This document shows, one piece after another, positions 7,227-15,969 of a DNA stretch of 64,000 bases. Each line of letters begins with the position of its first letter. Position 1 is the stretch's first letter. The position numbers and the translations under genes are program-made. This stretch comes from Sphingobacteriales bacterium 44-61 (lineage in GTDB: Bacteria; Bacteroidota; Bacteroidia; Chitinophagales; Chitinophagaceae), in contig MKTW01000001.1 in the NCBI GenBank assembly GCA_001898405.1, positions 62,001 through 126,000 of the forward strand, given 5' to 3'. The notes below the pieces were generated by a model, which was given only the letters and a program-made list of their open reading frames with translations, made no database searches and was not told the origin of the DNA.

Positions 7227-8929
7227 TGCATCCGCTGCTCCGCATACAGGACCTCTCCATTGATTTTATCTCATCTGCAGGGAATACACGTGCTTTAAAA
7301 AGTATTTCGTTCACTGTTCAAAAAGGAGAGATCGTGGCATTGGTGGGCGAATCAGGATCTGGAAAATCCGTCACCTCACTGGCCGTTCTCCAACTTCTGC
7401 CTTCACCACCTGCTGTATATGCAGGCGGCAGCATCCTATTTAGTGAAGATGGGGGCGAGCCGGTAAATATGCTGAAAGCCGGCCGCCAGGCCTTGCAGGA
7501 TATCCGCGGCAATAAGATCGCCATGATATTCCAGGAGCCCATGACTTCTTTAAACCCGGTGATCACCTGTGGTGAGCAGATCATGGAAGCGATCCTTTCA
7601 CATAAAAAGATATCCGCTGCACAAGCCCGGCAACAGGCATTGGAGTGGATGGAAAAGGTAAAGTTACCCAACCCTGTTGCATTGTTCAAACGCTATCCTC
7701 ATCAATTGAGCGGCGGGCAAAAGCAACGCGTGATGATCGCCATGGCCATGTGTTGCGAGCCATCCTTGCTGATCTGCGATGAACCTACCACGGCGCTGGA
7801 TGTGACAGTACAAAAAACAATCCTCCATCTTATCAAAGAACTGCAGCAGCAATCGGGCATGGGTGTTATTTTTATTACGCATGATCTCGGTGTGGTAGCT
7901 GAGATCGCTGATCGCACACTGGTAATGTACAAAGGAGAGATCGTGGAAGAGAATCCCGTTCGTCAACTCTTTACTCATCCGCAGCATGCTTATACAAAAG
8001 GACTTCTCGCCTGCCGCCCTGTTCTTCATCGCAAAGGAGAAAGATTGCCGGTGGTAAGCGATTTCTTAAACAACCAGGAAAAGATTCCCGTTCCTGCTGC
8101 AGAAGAAAAAACAACAGGCACTCCTAAACCTTCAAAACAGGATGTGTTGCTGCGTGCAGATCATCTCTCTGTATGGTTTCCTTCCGAAAGAACTTTCTTT
8201 GGTAAAACGACCCGCTTCACCAAAGCAGTGAACGATGTAAGCTTTGATGTGTATAAAGGAGAAACACTGGGATTGGTAGGAGAAAGTGGTTGCGGCAAAA
8301 CCACACTTGGCAGAACACTGCTCCGGCTTATTGCACCTACTTCCGGCTCCATCTATTATGAAGGAAAAGATTTTACGTCGATCAGCAAACAGGATATGCG
8401 CTCCCTGCGCAAGGAATTGCAGATCGTGTTCCAGGACCCCTATTCTTCTTTGAACCCGCGCCTCACTATTGGTTCTGCTATTGCAGAGCCATTGAAAGTG
8501 CATCGCCTGCTTGCTTCTGAAAAAAGCCGGCGGGAACGGGTAACAGAACTGCTCGAAAAAGTAGGCCTGCAGCCGGAGCATTTCAACCGTTATCCGCATG
8601 AGTTTTCCGGAGGGCAGAGACAAAGGATCGTCATCGCAAGGGCCCTTGCACTTAATCCTTCTTTTATTGTTTGCGACGAATCCGTTTCCGCGCTGGATGT
8701 AAGCGTGCAGGCGCAGGTGCTCAACCTGCTGAATGATCTTAAAAAAGAATTCGGGTTCACTGTGGTCTTTATCTCACATGATCTTTCAGTAGTGCGTTAT
8801 ATCAGCGACAGGATCATGGTCATGAATAAAGGGCAGATTGAAGAAACCGGCGAAGCAGAAGAAATATACAATCAACCAAAATCGGCTTATACACAACGAC
8901 TGATCGCTGCAATTCCGCGTGGGTTTTAA
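7226..8929 (+). CDS. Fused dipeptide/oligopeptide ABC transporter ATPase (DppD-DppF type)
   Basis: 567 residues with two complete ATPase modules. Module 1 has Walker A GESGSGKS, signature LSGGQKQR and Walker B LLICDEPTTALD. Module 2 (from about residue 310) has GESGCGKTT, FSGGQRQR and FIVCDESVSALD. The ends of both modules carry the oligopeptide-transporter C-terminal extension (YTKGLL, YTQRLI). This is the GsiA/YejF-type fusion that energises peptide import across the inner membrane. The cognate permeases and binding protein are not in the window, so the partners must be elsewhere. The gene ends 6 bases before the convergent TraB/GumN gene. Confidence 0.92.
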   Translation: MHPLLRIQDLSIDFISSAGNTRALKSISFTVQKGEIVALVGESGSGKSVTSLAVLQLLPSPPAVYAGGSILFSEDGGEPVNMLKAGRQALQDIRGNKIAMIFQEPMTSLNPVITCGEQIMEAILSHKKISAAQARQQALEWMEKVKLPNPVALFKRYPHQLSGGQKQRVMIAMAMCCEPSLLICDEPTTALDVTVQKTILHLIKELQQQSGMGVIFITHDLGVVAEIADRTLVMYKGEIVEENPVRQLFTHPQHAYTKGLLACRPVLHRKGERLPVVSDFLNNQEKIPVPAAEEKTTGTPKPSKQDVLLRADHLSVWFPSERTFFGKTTRFTKAVNDVSFDVYKGETLGLVGESGCGKTTLGRTLLRLIAPTSGSIYYEGKDFTSISKQDMRSLRKELQIVFQDPYSSLNPRLTIGSAIAEPLKVHRLLASEKSRRERVTELLEKVGLQPEHFNRYPHEFSGGQRQRIVIARALALNPSFIVCDESVSALDVSVQAQVLNLLNDLKKEFGFTVVFISHDLSVVRYISDRIMVMNKGQIEETGEAEEIYNQPKSAYTQRLIAAIPRGF

Positions 8930-8935
8930 GCATTT

Positions 8936-11900
8936 CTAATTATCCGTCTCATCTGCGCTGATCGAGATCTCATCATAGTCCATTGCTCCGCTTCTGTCAT
9001 AAAACTCCCGTGCACTCTTCCTCTTTGAATACAACATCCGTTTCAATTCCTTTTGCAATTGTGGAAGCAAAGGTTCATCTTCCCTGATACGGACATTGGA
9101 AAAGCTGGTAAAATCATATTTGCTCCGGTAAGCGTCTCCTTCTTCGTCGGCAGAGGAATCAGCCGTATCATCACTCTTCCATTCAAATTTTGTTGAATCC
9201 AGCGGCACAAGACCAGAAGCGGCCAGTTTCCAGCCGGCATCATCCTTACGGCTTTTATATTTGAAGAAGTATATCCATCCTTCACGGCCTTTCACTTCAG
9301 CCTTCAGCTTATCAACAAACAGCAATGAATCGGGCTTGCCATACCTGCTTTCCATCAGCAGTTTACTATGCGCCAGCAACAATTGCTGATTGGCTTTTGC
9401 AGGAAACGCTGAAAGCTTATCCATATCCGACAGGTCTTCATACAACTCATAGCGGTATTCATCCAGGCCGGCAAAATAATTCAATATGGTGTCAGGATAC
9501 GGCTTACCCGCCCGTATCAGTGATGTAAGCGTAGAATATTTCAACCGTTTATCAGCAGAAGACAACATCTGGTTGAGCAAAGCCGGCACCTGCGGGTCAT
9601 TCCAGTAAGGGATCAGCAGCGTGGCATACAACTGCAGGTTATCGTTTCCTCCATCTTCTTCCGTTTCTTCCTGGTAAGATATATAGCTTTGTGTTTTCCC
9701 TTTCTTTTCCTGCTCGGCCTTATAGATCGCTTTTTGCTTTTCAACGATCACCTGTTTTTTCAATTCCTGTTTTGCTTCCAGCAAAAACTTGGAGAAATAG
9801 GCCTTATAATCATCCGGTTTTATCAGGCCGCTATCCACCATCTGCCCCAGTAAGGTCATTATGGGATATTTATAATCGTCCAGGTTGATCAGCGGCAAGA
9901 TATCCGGCATGATCGTGCGTGTCAGTTGGAGAGAATCATCCAACCCATTCAATATACTATTCCCTCCTGGGCGATCATCATATATCGACGTCTTCCAGTT
10001 GCGTGTATTAACATTCAGGACTGGTGGTTCCGTCATGATAATATCGCGGAGCGTTTTATATCCATAAGAAGTTTTTTGCTTGATCAAAGTACCCAGCACG
10101 GCATATTGCAGCTCAAGGGTATCCCCTGCCGCCTGGTAAAGTTCTTTCAGGTAATTGGTAGCATTACTGGCAGGAATACTGCTCATTTTCCGGATCAGTG
10201 TTTTCTTTGTATCCAGGTAATTCTTTTCTGCCCACCCGGTAGAAGCAATGGCTTTTTTGAGTCCCGGAACATCTGTTGAATCAAACTTGATCACATACAA
10301 TCCTTTCACCGCCCGCTTATGCACGAGGCTGTCGCTGCTCATGAAATCTTCAAAGAAGAGTTTTGTCTTCTTTGCAAACATATCATTGCCTCGTAAAGTA
10401 TCAGCAGGGTTAAAGCTGTCGAAAAAAGATTTTACAAATGCACTCGGAGCGCTCAGCGTATCGCTCTCTGTTATCAAAGAGAAACCAATGCCGTCTTTAT
10501 AAAATACCTTGCTCCATAATGTGCGGCTGCTGCCGGTATCGGTCACAACTGTTTCCCAAACCCTCATCTTATTGGGCAGTTCCGTTTTTATTTTTTTCAG
10601 AACGATCCAGCTTGTGTCGCCAAAAATAGAAGTGGAGCTTTCTTTATCCAGCACGGTGCTGTCTTCCAGGTAAGCATAGCGGGGTGATTTGAAGAAATTG
10701 ACAAAGATCCTTTCACCGGTCGTATCATTCCGGACCACCTTGCTGCGAAACATTCCGGCTTCCATATCATTGCTATCATCCTCCTCATCTTCCTGGTAAA
10801 GATTACCACGCGGCAAGTCCAGCTTTTCTTTCTCCGGTGCAGGAAATACAGGAGCCTTCACGGTGTAATAAAGCGCTGTATCAGTGTTGAGTGAAGGCGG
10901 AGAATAAGCAAGGGATCTTACAGAAAAAGAATTCAGGAAATTTTTCATGACCGGCATTTCCTGTTTGCCATGTGCAACAAGCGTATAATAATGCGGCCCC
11001 TGGATAATAAACCTCACCAGGTAAACGCCTCCGTTCTTGTCTTTATAACGGCAATCAAGTGCAGGATAACCATTTGCTGTTGTGTGCTGGCGGCTGATCT
11101 CCTTATCAATAAATTCAGAAGCGGCAAAGCTTTCATCCATCAATCCCAGGTCAAATGTATCTTCTTCCACGAAATGATAATTGTGGACGTCTGTACGGAT
11201 CACCCGGTATTGTGTATGCGTGTTCCTGTCTTCTGCATCATATATCCAGCTCCCGTCATTACCCACATAAGGCTCATGCGGCATATCAATGGAAAAACCG
11301 CCATACGATGGTGAATATTTTTTCCAGGTGGCCGCCATTGCCTCCGGCTGGGTTTTATATTCTTTCAATTGAATGCTGGAAAAAAAACGTTGTGCTTCTT
11401 CCCCCTGACCCACATATTCTCCGGTGCCGCTCATTTTAAAAATGATCACTTCAAATGGGGTGGTGAAAATATTATAGCGTTGTATATCTCCGCGGCGGGT
11501 TTTATTGACCAGGTCAATGCCCTGATAACCGTTACGGACAACCGGTGTTTTACGGATGATCTTGCCCGGTATATTTTCATACAGCAGGCTGTCGACTATT
11601 TTTCTCACCCGGTCTGTATTATGTCCCCACATCCAGGCATTGGTCATAATACGGGTCACCATATAATAGCTGCCGTTGGCCATGTCTGCATACTGGCGCT
11701 GGTCCATGGAAGCATCATCACCGAATTTGTAAAACTTACCGGGTATATCCACTTTAAAGAAACCATCATCTGCCTGTTGTGGATGAAACACAACCGGCAC
11801 GCGCAGCTTTTCCACCTGGTTTTTATGCTGGCTGTCCCTGGCTCCCATTTTTACAGGCCGGAGGCGATAGCCCTGCCGGCGCAGTATCTCTATCACGCCC

Positions 11901-12739
11901 CTGTTGCCGGGAAGATGTGCTGCTCCCACTCCAACAAACAATGACTGACCGGAACGCAAGATAGAATCAATGGAATTGGCCTGGATCTCATTACGGCGAT
12001 ACAGGAATTTTTCATCAAAAGCGCTGGAAAAACTATTGTACTTATTGATGGAATCCAGCCAGTCCAGGTTGCCGCTGCGATAAGCTTCCTGCAGTTTATT
12101 GGAAGAATATCCTTCTTCCTGGTCATAGCTTCTTTCTTTTTTATTCTTATCCTTCGCTGCATCTTTATAAGCTTCTGCCATCAGCTTCATGCTTTCACCA
12201 TATTGCTCCACACCCGCCACTTTTTTGCCCCATTTCTTTCCGCACTGGTAGATATACATGTCGAGATAAGTATCTTCTTCAAAATCGCTCGAAGCATTTC
12301 CATAGCTGCGGTAAAGCAGGTTGTTGATAGTGGAAGGATTGCTGTAAAGGGCCCGTTCTATTTTCTTGTCATACTTATAAAAACGAAGGGTGTTGATGCG
12401 CAGGTAATCATTCGGCGTTTCTGTTCCCGTATAATTCATGGCATAGTTCCCGTACTCATTATTTCCCAGGTCATACTTGCTCATATCTTCCTGCCATGAT
12501 TCAGGATTGGTTTCCAATGCCACCACATCTGCATTGCGGATACCGATATAAAACGAATCGGCCAGGTGAAAAGCCAGTTTGCTGCTCACGTGCATGGTGC
12601 CAAAGAGGTAAGAAGGTTTTTTCATGCCTTTGCCGCTGATCTCCCAAAGAAGGCTGGGATAGTTTTTGTTCTTCGTTTTGGGCTGGGCATGCAGGAGAAA
12701 TGGCATTAACAACAGGAACAGGATCAGGGCTCTTTTCAT
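8936..12739 (-). CDS. Giant TraB/GumN-family exported protein
   Basis: 1267 residues, against roughly 300 for ordinary TraB/PrgY/GumN proteins. A signal peptide (ending LLHAQP) is followed by a TraB/GumN domain at about residues 28-300: SYLFGTMHVS with its conserved GTxH motif, a VALETNPES motif, and VGAAHLPGNRGVIEIL near the end. After that come about three imperfect modules of 130-150 residues that each end with a pattern like F-x-x-SF (FFSSIQL, FLNSFSV, FFDSFNP), then about 450 mainly helical, repeat-like residues. The TraB domain is proposed to be a metalloprotease-like fold; the function of the extension is unknown. It is envelope-located by its signal peptide. Confidence 0.85.
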   Translation of the reverse strand: MKRALILFLLLMPFLLHAQPKTKNKNYPSLLWEISGKGMKKPSYLFGTMHVSSKLAFHLADSFYIGIRNADVVALETNPESWQEDMSKYDLGNNEYGNYAMNYTGTETPNDYLRINTLRFYKYDKKIERALYSNPSTINNLLYRSYGNASSDFEEDTYLDMYIYQCGKKWGKKVAGVEQYGESMKLMAEAYKDAAKDKNKKERSYDQEEGYSSNKLQEAYRSGNLDWLDSINKYNSFSSAFDEKFLYRRNEIQANSIDSILRSGQSLFVGVGAAHLPGNRGVIEILRRQGYRLRPVKMGARDSQHKNQVEKLRVPVVFHPQQADDGFFKVDIPGKFYKFGDDASMDQRQYADMANGSYYMVTRIMTNAWMWGHNTDRVRKIVDSLLYENIPGKIIRKTPVVRNGYQGIDLVNKTRRGDIQRYNIFTTPFEVIIFKMSGTGEYVGQGEEAQRFFSSIQLKEYKTQPEAMAATWKKYSPSYGGFSIDMPHEPYVGNDGSWIYDAEDRNTHTQYRVIRTDVHNYHFVEEDTFDLGLMDESFAASEFIDKEISRQHTTANGYPALDCRYKDKNGGVYLVRFIIQGPHYYTLVAHGKQEMPVMKNFLNSFSVRSLAYSPPSLNTDTALYYTVKAPVFPAPEKEKLDLPRGNLYQEDEEDDSNDMEAGMFRSKVVRNDTTGERIFVNFFKSPRYAYLEDSTVLDKESSTSIFGDTSWIVLKKIKTELPNKMRVWETVVTDTGSSRTLWSKVFYKDGIGFSLITESDTLSAPSAFVKSFFDSFNPADTLRGNDMFAKKTKLFFEDFMSSDSLVHKRAVKGLYVIKFDSTDVPGLKKAIASTGWAEKNYLDTKKTLIRKMSSIPASNATNYLKELYQAAGDTLELQYAVLGTLIKQKTSYGYKTLRDIIMTEPPVLNVNTRNWKTSIYDDRPGGNSILNGLDDSLQLTRTIMPDILPLINLDDYKYPIMTLLGQMVDSGLIKPDDYKAYFSKFLLEAKQELKKQVIVEKQKAIYKAEQEKKGKTQSYISYQEETEEDGGNDNLQLYATLLIPYWNDPQVPALLNQMLSSADKRLKYSTLTSLIRAGKPYPDTILNYFAGLDEYRYELYEDLSDMDKLSAFPAKANQQLLLAHSKLLMESRYGKPDSLLFVDKLKAEVKGREGWIYFFKYKSRKDDAGWKLAASGLVPLDSTKFEWKSDDTADSSADEEGDAYRSKYDFTSFSNVRIREDEPLLPQLQKELKRMLYSKRKSAREFYDRSGAMDYDEISISADETDN

Positions 12740-12937
12740 ATGAGGGAACTAGTTTAGGTGGTTCGGCCATCGAACATCCGGCTGAATTTACTATTTTATT
12801 GAAAACGGCTGGCGTTAAAATCTGTTTTATCTATAACAGGGATTTTACATTTATGTTGTTTAATTAACTGAGATTCAACACATTTTTCCATTTAAAAAAA
12901 TCCAGGCAACAAATGGCTGTAATTGCACGTTTATATG
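12740..12937. other. AT-rich intergenic stretch, TraB-family gene to queA promoter
   Basis: 198 bases upstream of both genes (the TraB-type gene runs leftward from 12739). I see no ORF, repeat or strong promoter box here. The rest of the gap, 12938-13131, holds the queA promoter and its leader. Confidence 0.5.
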
Positions 12938-12945
12938 TAATTTTG
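12938..12945 (+). promoter_or_regulatory. -7 box TAATTTTG for the queA leader transcript
   Basis: TAATTTTG fits TAnnTTTG exactly. It is 186 bases before the queA ATG at 13132, so the mRNA would carry a leader of about 180 nt beginning just before the structured element at 12964. No good -33 TTG is seen. Confidence 0.5.
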
Positions 12946-12963
12946 CTGCCCTTAAAGCTGGCG

Positions 12964-13081
12964 CATGACCAGACCCGGTGCCGTAAGACCGGGGATTGGT
13001 GATCCCCCTCAGGTATTCTGTTACCGGTTTGAGTCATGAGATCTCAGTTTGTCATTCAGGAGTTGTTTCCTACCATCCGGT
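12964..13081 (+). promoter_or_regulatory. Structured 5' leader of queA with alternative pairings (unassigned)
   Basis: CATGAC at 12964-12969 pairs with GTCATG at 13033-13038, enclosing hairpin GGGGAT/ATCCCC (12991-12996 with 13002-13007, loop TGGTG). CCGGT at 12975-12979 can pair either with ACCGG at 12988-12992 (a local hairpin that disrupts the GGGGAT stem) or with ACCGG at 13023-13027; a second CCGGT at 13077-13081 can also take the latter. Mutually exclusive stems upstream of a coding region are the usual sign of a cis-regulatory RNA. I cannot match it to a known riboswitch class, including preQ1 classes, and no covariation data are available. Confidence 0.45.
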
Positions 13082-13131
13082 AAGAAATCATGAAGGGCAA
13101 GAATATTAAAGAAAAAGACTCAAATCATAAT

Positions 13132-14181
13132 ATGAAGCTTTCCCAATTCCGTTTCGACCTCCCTCTAAACCTTATCGCACAAAATCCTGCCAAAAAACGT
13201 GAAGATGCCCGTATGATGGTCATTCACCGTCACACCGGCCAGATCGAGAACAAGCACTTCCGCGATATCCAGGATTATTTTGATGATAAAGATGTTTTTG
13301 TAGTAAACAATACCAAGGTTTTCCCTGCCCGCATGTATGGCCGCAAGGAAAAAACAGGCGCCAAGATCGAAGTGTTCCTGCTTCGCGAACTGAATAAGCC
13401 TAACCGCCTTTGGGACGTGATCGTGGACCCTGCCCGTAAGATCCGTGTAGGAAATAAATTGTATTTCGGCGACCAGGAAGACCTGGTAGCAGAAGTGATC
13501 GACAACACTACGAGCCGTGGCCGTACCATCCGTTTCTTATGGGAAGGCAGCGAAGAAGGATTCCGTGAGCAACTGGAAAAACTGGGTGAGACGCCTCTCC
13601 CGAAATATATCAAACGCAAACCCGACGAAGAAGATAAAGAGCGTTATCAAACCGTATACGCAAAGCATGAAGGTGCAGTAGCTGCTCCCACAGCAGGACT
13701 TCACTTCAGCCGCGAACTGATCAAGCGCCTTGAGATCAAGGGCATCCGTTTCGCAGAAGTGACCTTGCATACCGGTTTGGGAACATTCCGCCCTATTGAA
13801 GTGGAAGATCTCAGCAAGCATAAAATGGATGCAGAGTATTACCACATTGATGAAACAGCCTGCAAGATCGTGAACCGCGCTAAAGAATACGGCCACCGCA
13901 TCTGCTCAATCGGCACTACTACCATGCGGGCACTGGAATCTTCTTTCACCGCGCAAAAATTACTGAAGCCATCTGAAGGCTGGACCAATATGTTCATCCA
14001 CCCTCCTTATGATTTCAATATTGCTGACTCGCTGGTAACCAATTTCCATTTGCCAAAAACAAGCTTGTTGATCATGACCTGTGCCTTTGCAGGATATGAG
14101 TTGACAATGGAAGCTTATAAGAAAGCGATAAAAGATAAATACAGGTTCTTCAGCTATGGGGATGCCCTGATAGTGATCTAA
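13132..14181 (+). CDS. queA: S-adenosylmethionine:tRNA ribosyltransferase-isomerase
   Basis: 349 residues from the ATG at 13132; an upstream in-frame ATG at 13090 would add 14 lysine-rich residues not expected in QueA, whose conserved start is [20 protein letters not shown]. Other family motifs are [43 protein letters not shown] and [14 protein letters not shown]. QueA transfers and isomerises the ribosyl part of S-adenosylmethionine onto preQ1 in tRNA to form epoxyqueuosine (anticodon position 34, cytoplasm). The long structured leader suggests post-initiation control, perhaps by a queuosine precursor or SAM. Confidence 0.95.
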   Translation: MKLSQFRFDLPLNLIAQNPAKKREDARMMVIHRHTGQIENKHFRDIQDYFDDKDVFVVNNTKVFPARMYGRKEKTGAKIEVFLLRELNKPNRLWDVIVDPARKIRVGNKLYFGDQEDLVAEVIDNTTSRGRTIRFLWEGSEEGFREQLEKLGETPLPKYIKRKPDEEDKERYQTVYAKHEGAVAAPTAGLHFSRELIKRLEIKGIRFAEVTLHTGLGTFRPIEVEDLSKHKMDAEYYHIDETACKIVNRAKEYGHRICSIGTTTMRALESSFTAQKLLKPSEGWTNMFIHPPYDFNIADSLVTNFHLPKTSLLIMTCAFAGYELTMEAYKKAIKDKYRFFSYGDALIVI

Positions 14182-14210
14182 ATCAAGAAATCAAATCTAT
14201 TTGCTTAAAA

Positions 14211-14237
14211 GCCGCACTGTTCCAGGTGCGGCTTTTT
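14211..14237 (+). terminator. Intrinsic terminator of queA
   Basis: GCCGCAC (14211-14217) pairs with GTGCGGC (14226-14232) across an 8-base loop and is followed by TTTTTG. It lies 30 bases after the queA stop. Confidence 0.85.
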
Positions 14238-14276
14238 GTTGCCCCAGCAGGTTGGTATTCCCGCTATAAGGCCGGG

Positions 14277-14403
14277 TTTCCCACCAAGACGACAAAGACC
14301 ACAAAGAAATATTGCCTGGGCGTTTTCCTTGGGTTAAAGACCTTATGGATTTAGGAACGTAGTTAAAATATTTCTTTGTGGTCTTTGTCGTCTTGGTGGG
14401 AAA
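14277..14403. repeat. Intergenic inverted repeat, CTTTGTGGT word family, copy B
   Basis: Two perfect 37-bp arms (14277-14313 and 14367-14403) flank a unique 53-base spacer. Each arm is built of three 9-nt words; the right arm has CTTTGTGGT, CTTTGTCGT and CTTGGTGGG. It lies between the queA terminator and the promoter of the next gene, so it is not needed as a terminator. Copy C at 24489 has the same layout with a 57-base spacer of different sequence. Confidence 0.95.
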
Positions 14404-14525
14404 ACATTCAAACTGTGAGCAATACTCACCCCTTATTAAGCGAAATCCCTACCTTTATACAGTTTAATTACGGGTTTTACGCTACTCCTACGCCTTGCTC
14501 CCTGCAAGCATTTCCCTGAAAACCT

Positions 14526-14533
14526 TACCTTTG
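14526..14533 (+). promoter_or_regulatory. -7 box TACCTTTG before the alpha-oxoamine synthase gene
   Basis: TACCTTTG fits TAnnTTTG and lies 32 bases before the ATG at 14566. CTG at 14502-14504 with a 21-base spacer is a one-mismatch -33 element. Confidence 0.6.
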
Positions 14534-14565
14534 CGCAGTTTTAAAACCTATAACAATTTCTTAAT

Positions 14566-15867
14566 ATGGCAGATATTTTCGAGCGTTTACTGAAGAATTA
14601 CGGGCCGATCGGCCAGCACCGTGAAAGGGCGCATGGATACTTTGCATTCCCAAAACTTGAAGGAGAGATCGACAGCCGTATGAAGTTTCGAGGGAAGGAA
14701 ATGATCGTATGGAGTTTGAACAATTATCTCGGCCTGGCCAACCATCCCGAAGTGAGAAAAGCAGATGCAGACGCAGCCCGGGAGTTCGGACTCGCACTGC
14801 CAATGGGTGCCCGCATGATGAGTGGCAACAGTAATTATCATGAACAGCTTGAAGCGGAGCTTGCAGCCTTTGAAGGAAAAGAAGATGCCATTCTGCTGAA
14901 TTATGGCTACCAGGGCATGGTAAGCCTGATAGATCTTTTATGCAGCCGCCACGACATCATTATTTATGATGCCGAAAGCCATGCCTGCATCATCGACGGC
15001 TTACGCCTTCACCCCGGCCATCGTTATGTTTTCAAGCATAATGATATAGAAGATTTTGAAAAGCAACTGCAACGGGGCACCGCACTGATAGAAAAACAAA
15101 AAACAGGTGGCATCCTGGTGATCACTGAAGGCGTATTTGGTATGGCTGGCGATCAGGGTAAGCTGAAAGAGATCATTGCATTAAAACAAAAATATGAGTT
15201 CCGCCTGCTGGTAGATGATGCGCACGGATTTGGTACATTAGGCAAAACCGGTGCAGGCGCAGGTGAAGAACAAGGTGTGCAGGATGATATCGATCTTTAC
15301 TTCTCTACTTTTGCAAAATCAATGGCGTCAATCGGCGCCTTTATCGCCGGCGACCGTAAGATCATCGATTATGTCCGCTATAATATCCGCAGCCAGATCT
15401 TTGCTAAAAGCCTGCCGATGCCACTGGTGATCGGGAACCTGAAAAGGCTGGAGCTGCTGCGCACCCAACCACAATTGAAAGACAGGCTTTGGGAGAATGC
15501 ACTCAAACTGCAAAAAGGACTTACAGAAAGAGGATTTGATATTGGTAAAACAGATTCCGTTGTTACACCCGTGTATATGAAAGGTGGTGTGGAAGAAGCT
15601 ACTGCAATGGTAATGGACATCCGTGAGAACTATCATATCTTCTGTTCCATCGTAGTATATCCTGTTATTCCGAAAGGACATATCATTTACCGCCTCATCC
15701 CTACTGCTTCGCATACAGATGAAGACATACGCGCTACACTTGAAGCTTTCTCTGCTACCAAGAAAAAACTGGATGCAGGTGAATACAAAGTAGCAGATAT
15801 CCCCGATATGGCGGAAGTGACCGGGAAGAGATTTGATTACCTGGTGCAAAGACCAAAAAATAAATAA
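14566..15867 (+). CDS. Alpha-oxoamine synthase, serine palmitoyltransferase type
   Basis: 433 residues, PLP fold-type I. Motifs include WSLNNYLGLANHPEV near residue 48, MMSGNSNYHEQLE, the LLVDDAHGFGTLG aspartate/histidine motif that contacts PLP, and FAKSMASIGAFIAG with the PLP-binding lysine. The family (KBL, BioF, HemA, SPT) condenses an amino acid with an acyl-CoA and releases CO2. Bacteroidota make sphingolipids, so serine plus long-chain acyl-CoA to 3-ketosphinganine is the likeliest reaction; 2-amino-3-ketobutyrate CoA ligase cannot be excluded. It is longer than typical KBL/BioF by about 35 C-terminal residues. It has its own promoter and terminator, so it is monocistronic. Confidence 0.75.
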   Translation: MADIFERLLKNYGPIGQHRERAHGYFAFPKLEGEIDSRMKFRGKEMIVWSLNNYLGLANHPEVRKADADAAREFGLALPMGARMMSGNSNYHEQLEAELAAFEGKEDAILLNYGYQGMVSLIDLLCSRHDIIIYDAESHACIIDGLRLHPGHRYVFKHNDIEDFEKQLQRGTALIEKQKTGGILVITEGVFGMAGDQGKLKEIIALKQKYEFRLLVDDAHGFGTLGKTGAGAGEEQGVQDDIDLYFSTFAKSMASIGAFIAGDRKIIDYVRYNIRSQIFAKSLPMPLVIGNLKRLELLRTQPQLKDRLWENALKLQKGLTERGFDIGKTDSVVTPVYMKGGVEEATAMVMDIRENYHIFCSIVVYPVIPKGHIIYRLIPTASHTDEDIRATLEAFSATKKKLDAGEYKVADIPDMAEVTGKRFDYLVQRPKNK

Positions 15868-15881
15868 ACCACTTATATCAG

Positions 15882-15909
15882 ACCCTGCCACAAGCAGGGT
15901 TTGTTTTTC
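15882..15909 (+). terminator. Intrinsic terminator after the alpha-oxoamine synthase gene
   Basis: ACCCTGC (15882-15888), loop CACAA, GCAGGGT (15894-15900), then TTGTTTTT. It is 14 bases after the stop. Confidence 0.85.
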
Positions 15910-15969
15910 CCGAAAGCGAAACAGTGCAGATGGCCTTATTGTTGCAGCTATCAGGAAAAGCACTCCACA

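Noticed and set aside
12964-13040. The queA leader as a fluoride, preQ1 or TPP riboswitch
   Set aside because: The GGGGATTGGTGATCCCC part superficially resembles the start of other riboswitches, but the conserved core nucleotides of those classes are not present in order; left as an unassigned structured leader.
13090-13131. Upstream ATG at 13090 as the queA start
   Set aside because: It adds 14 lysine-rich residues before the conserved QueA N-terminus, and the ATG at 13132 gives the expected MKLSQF start.
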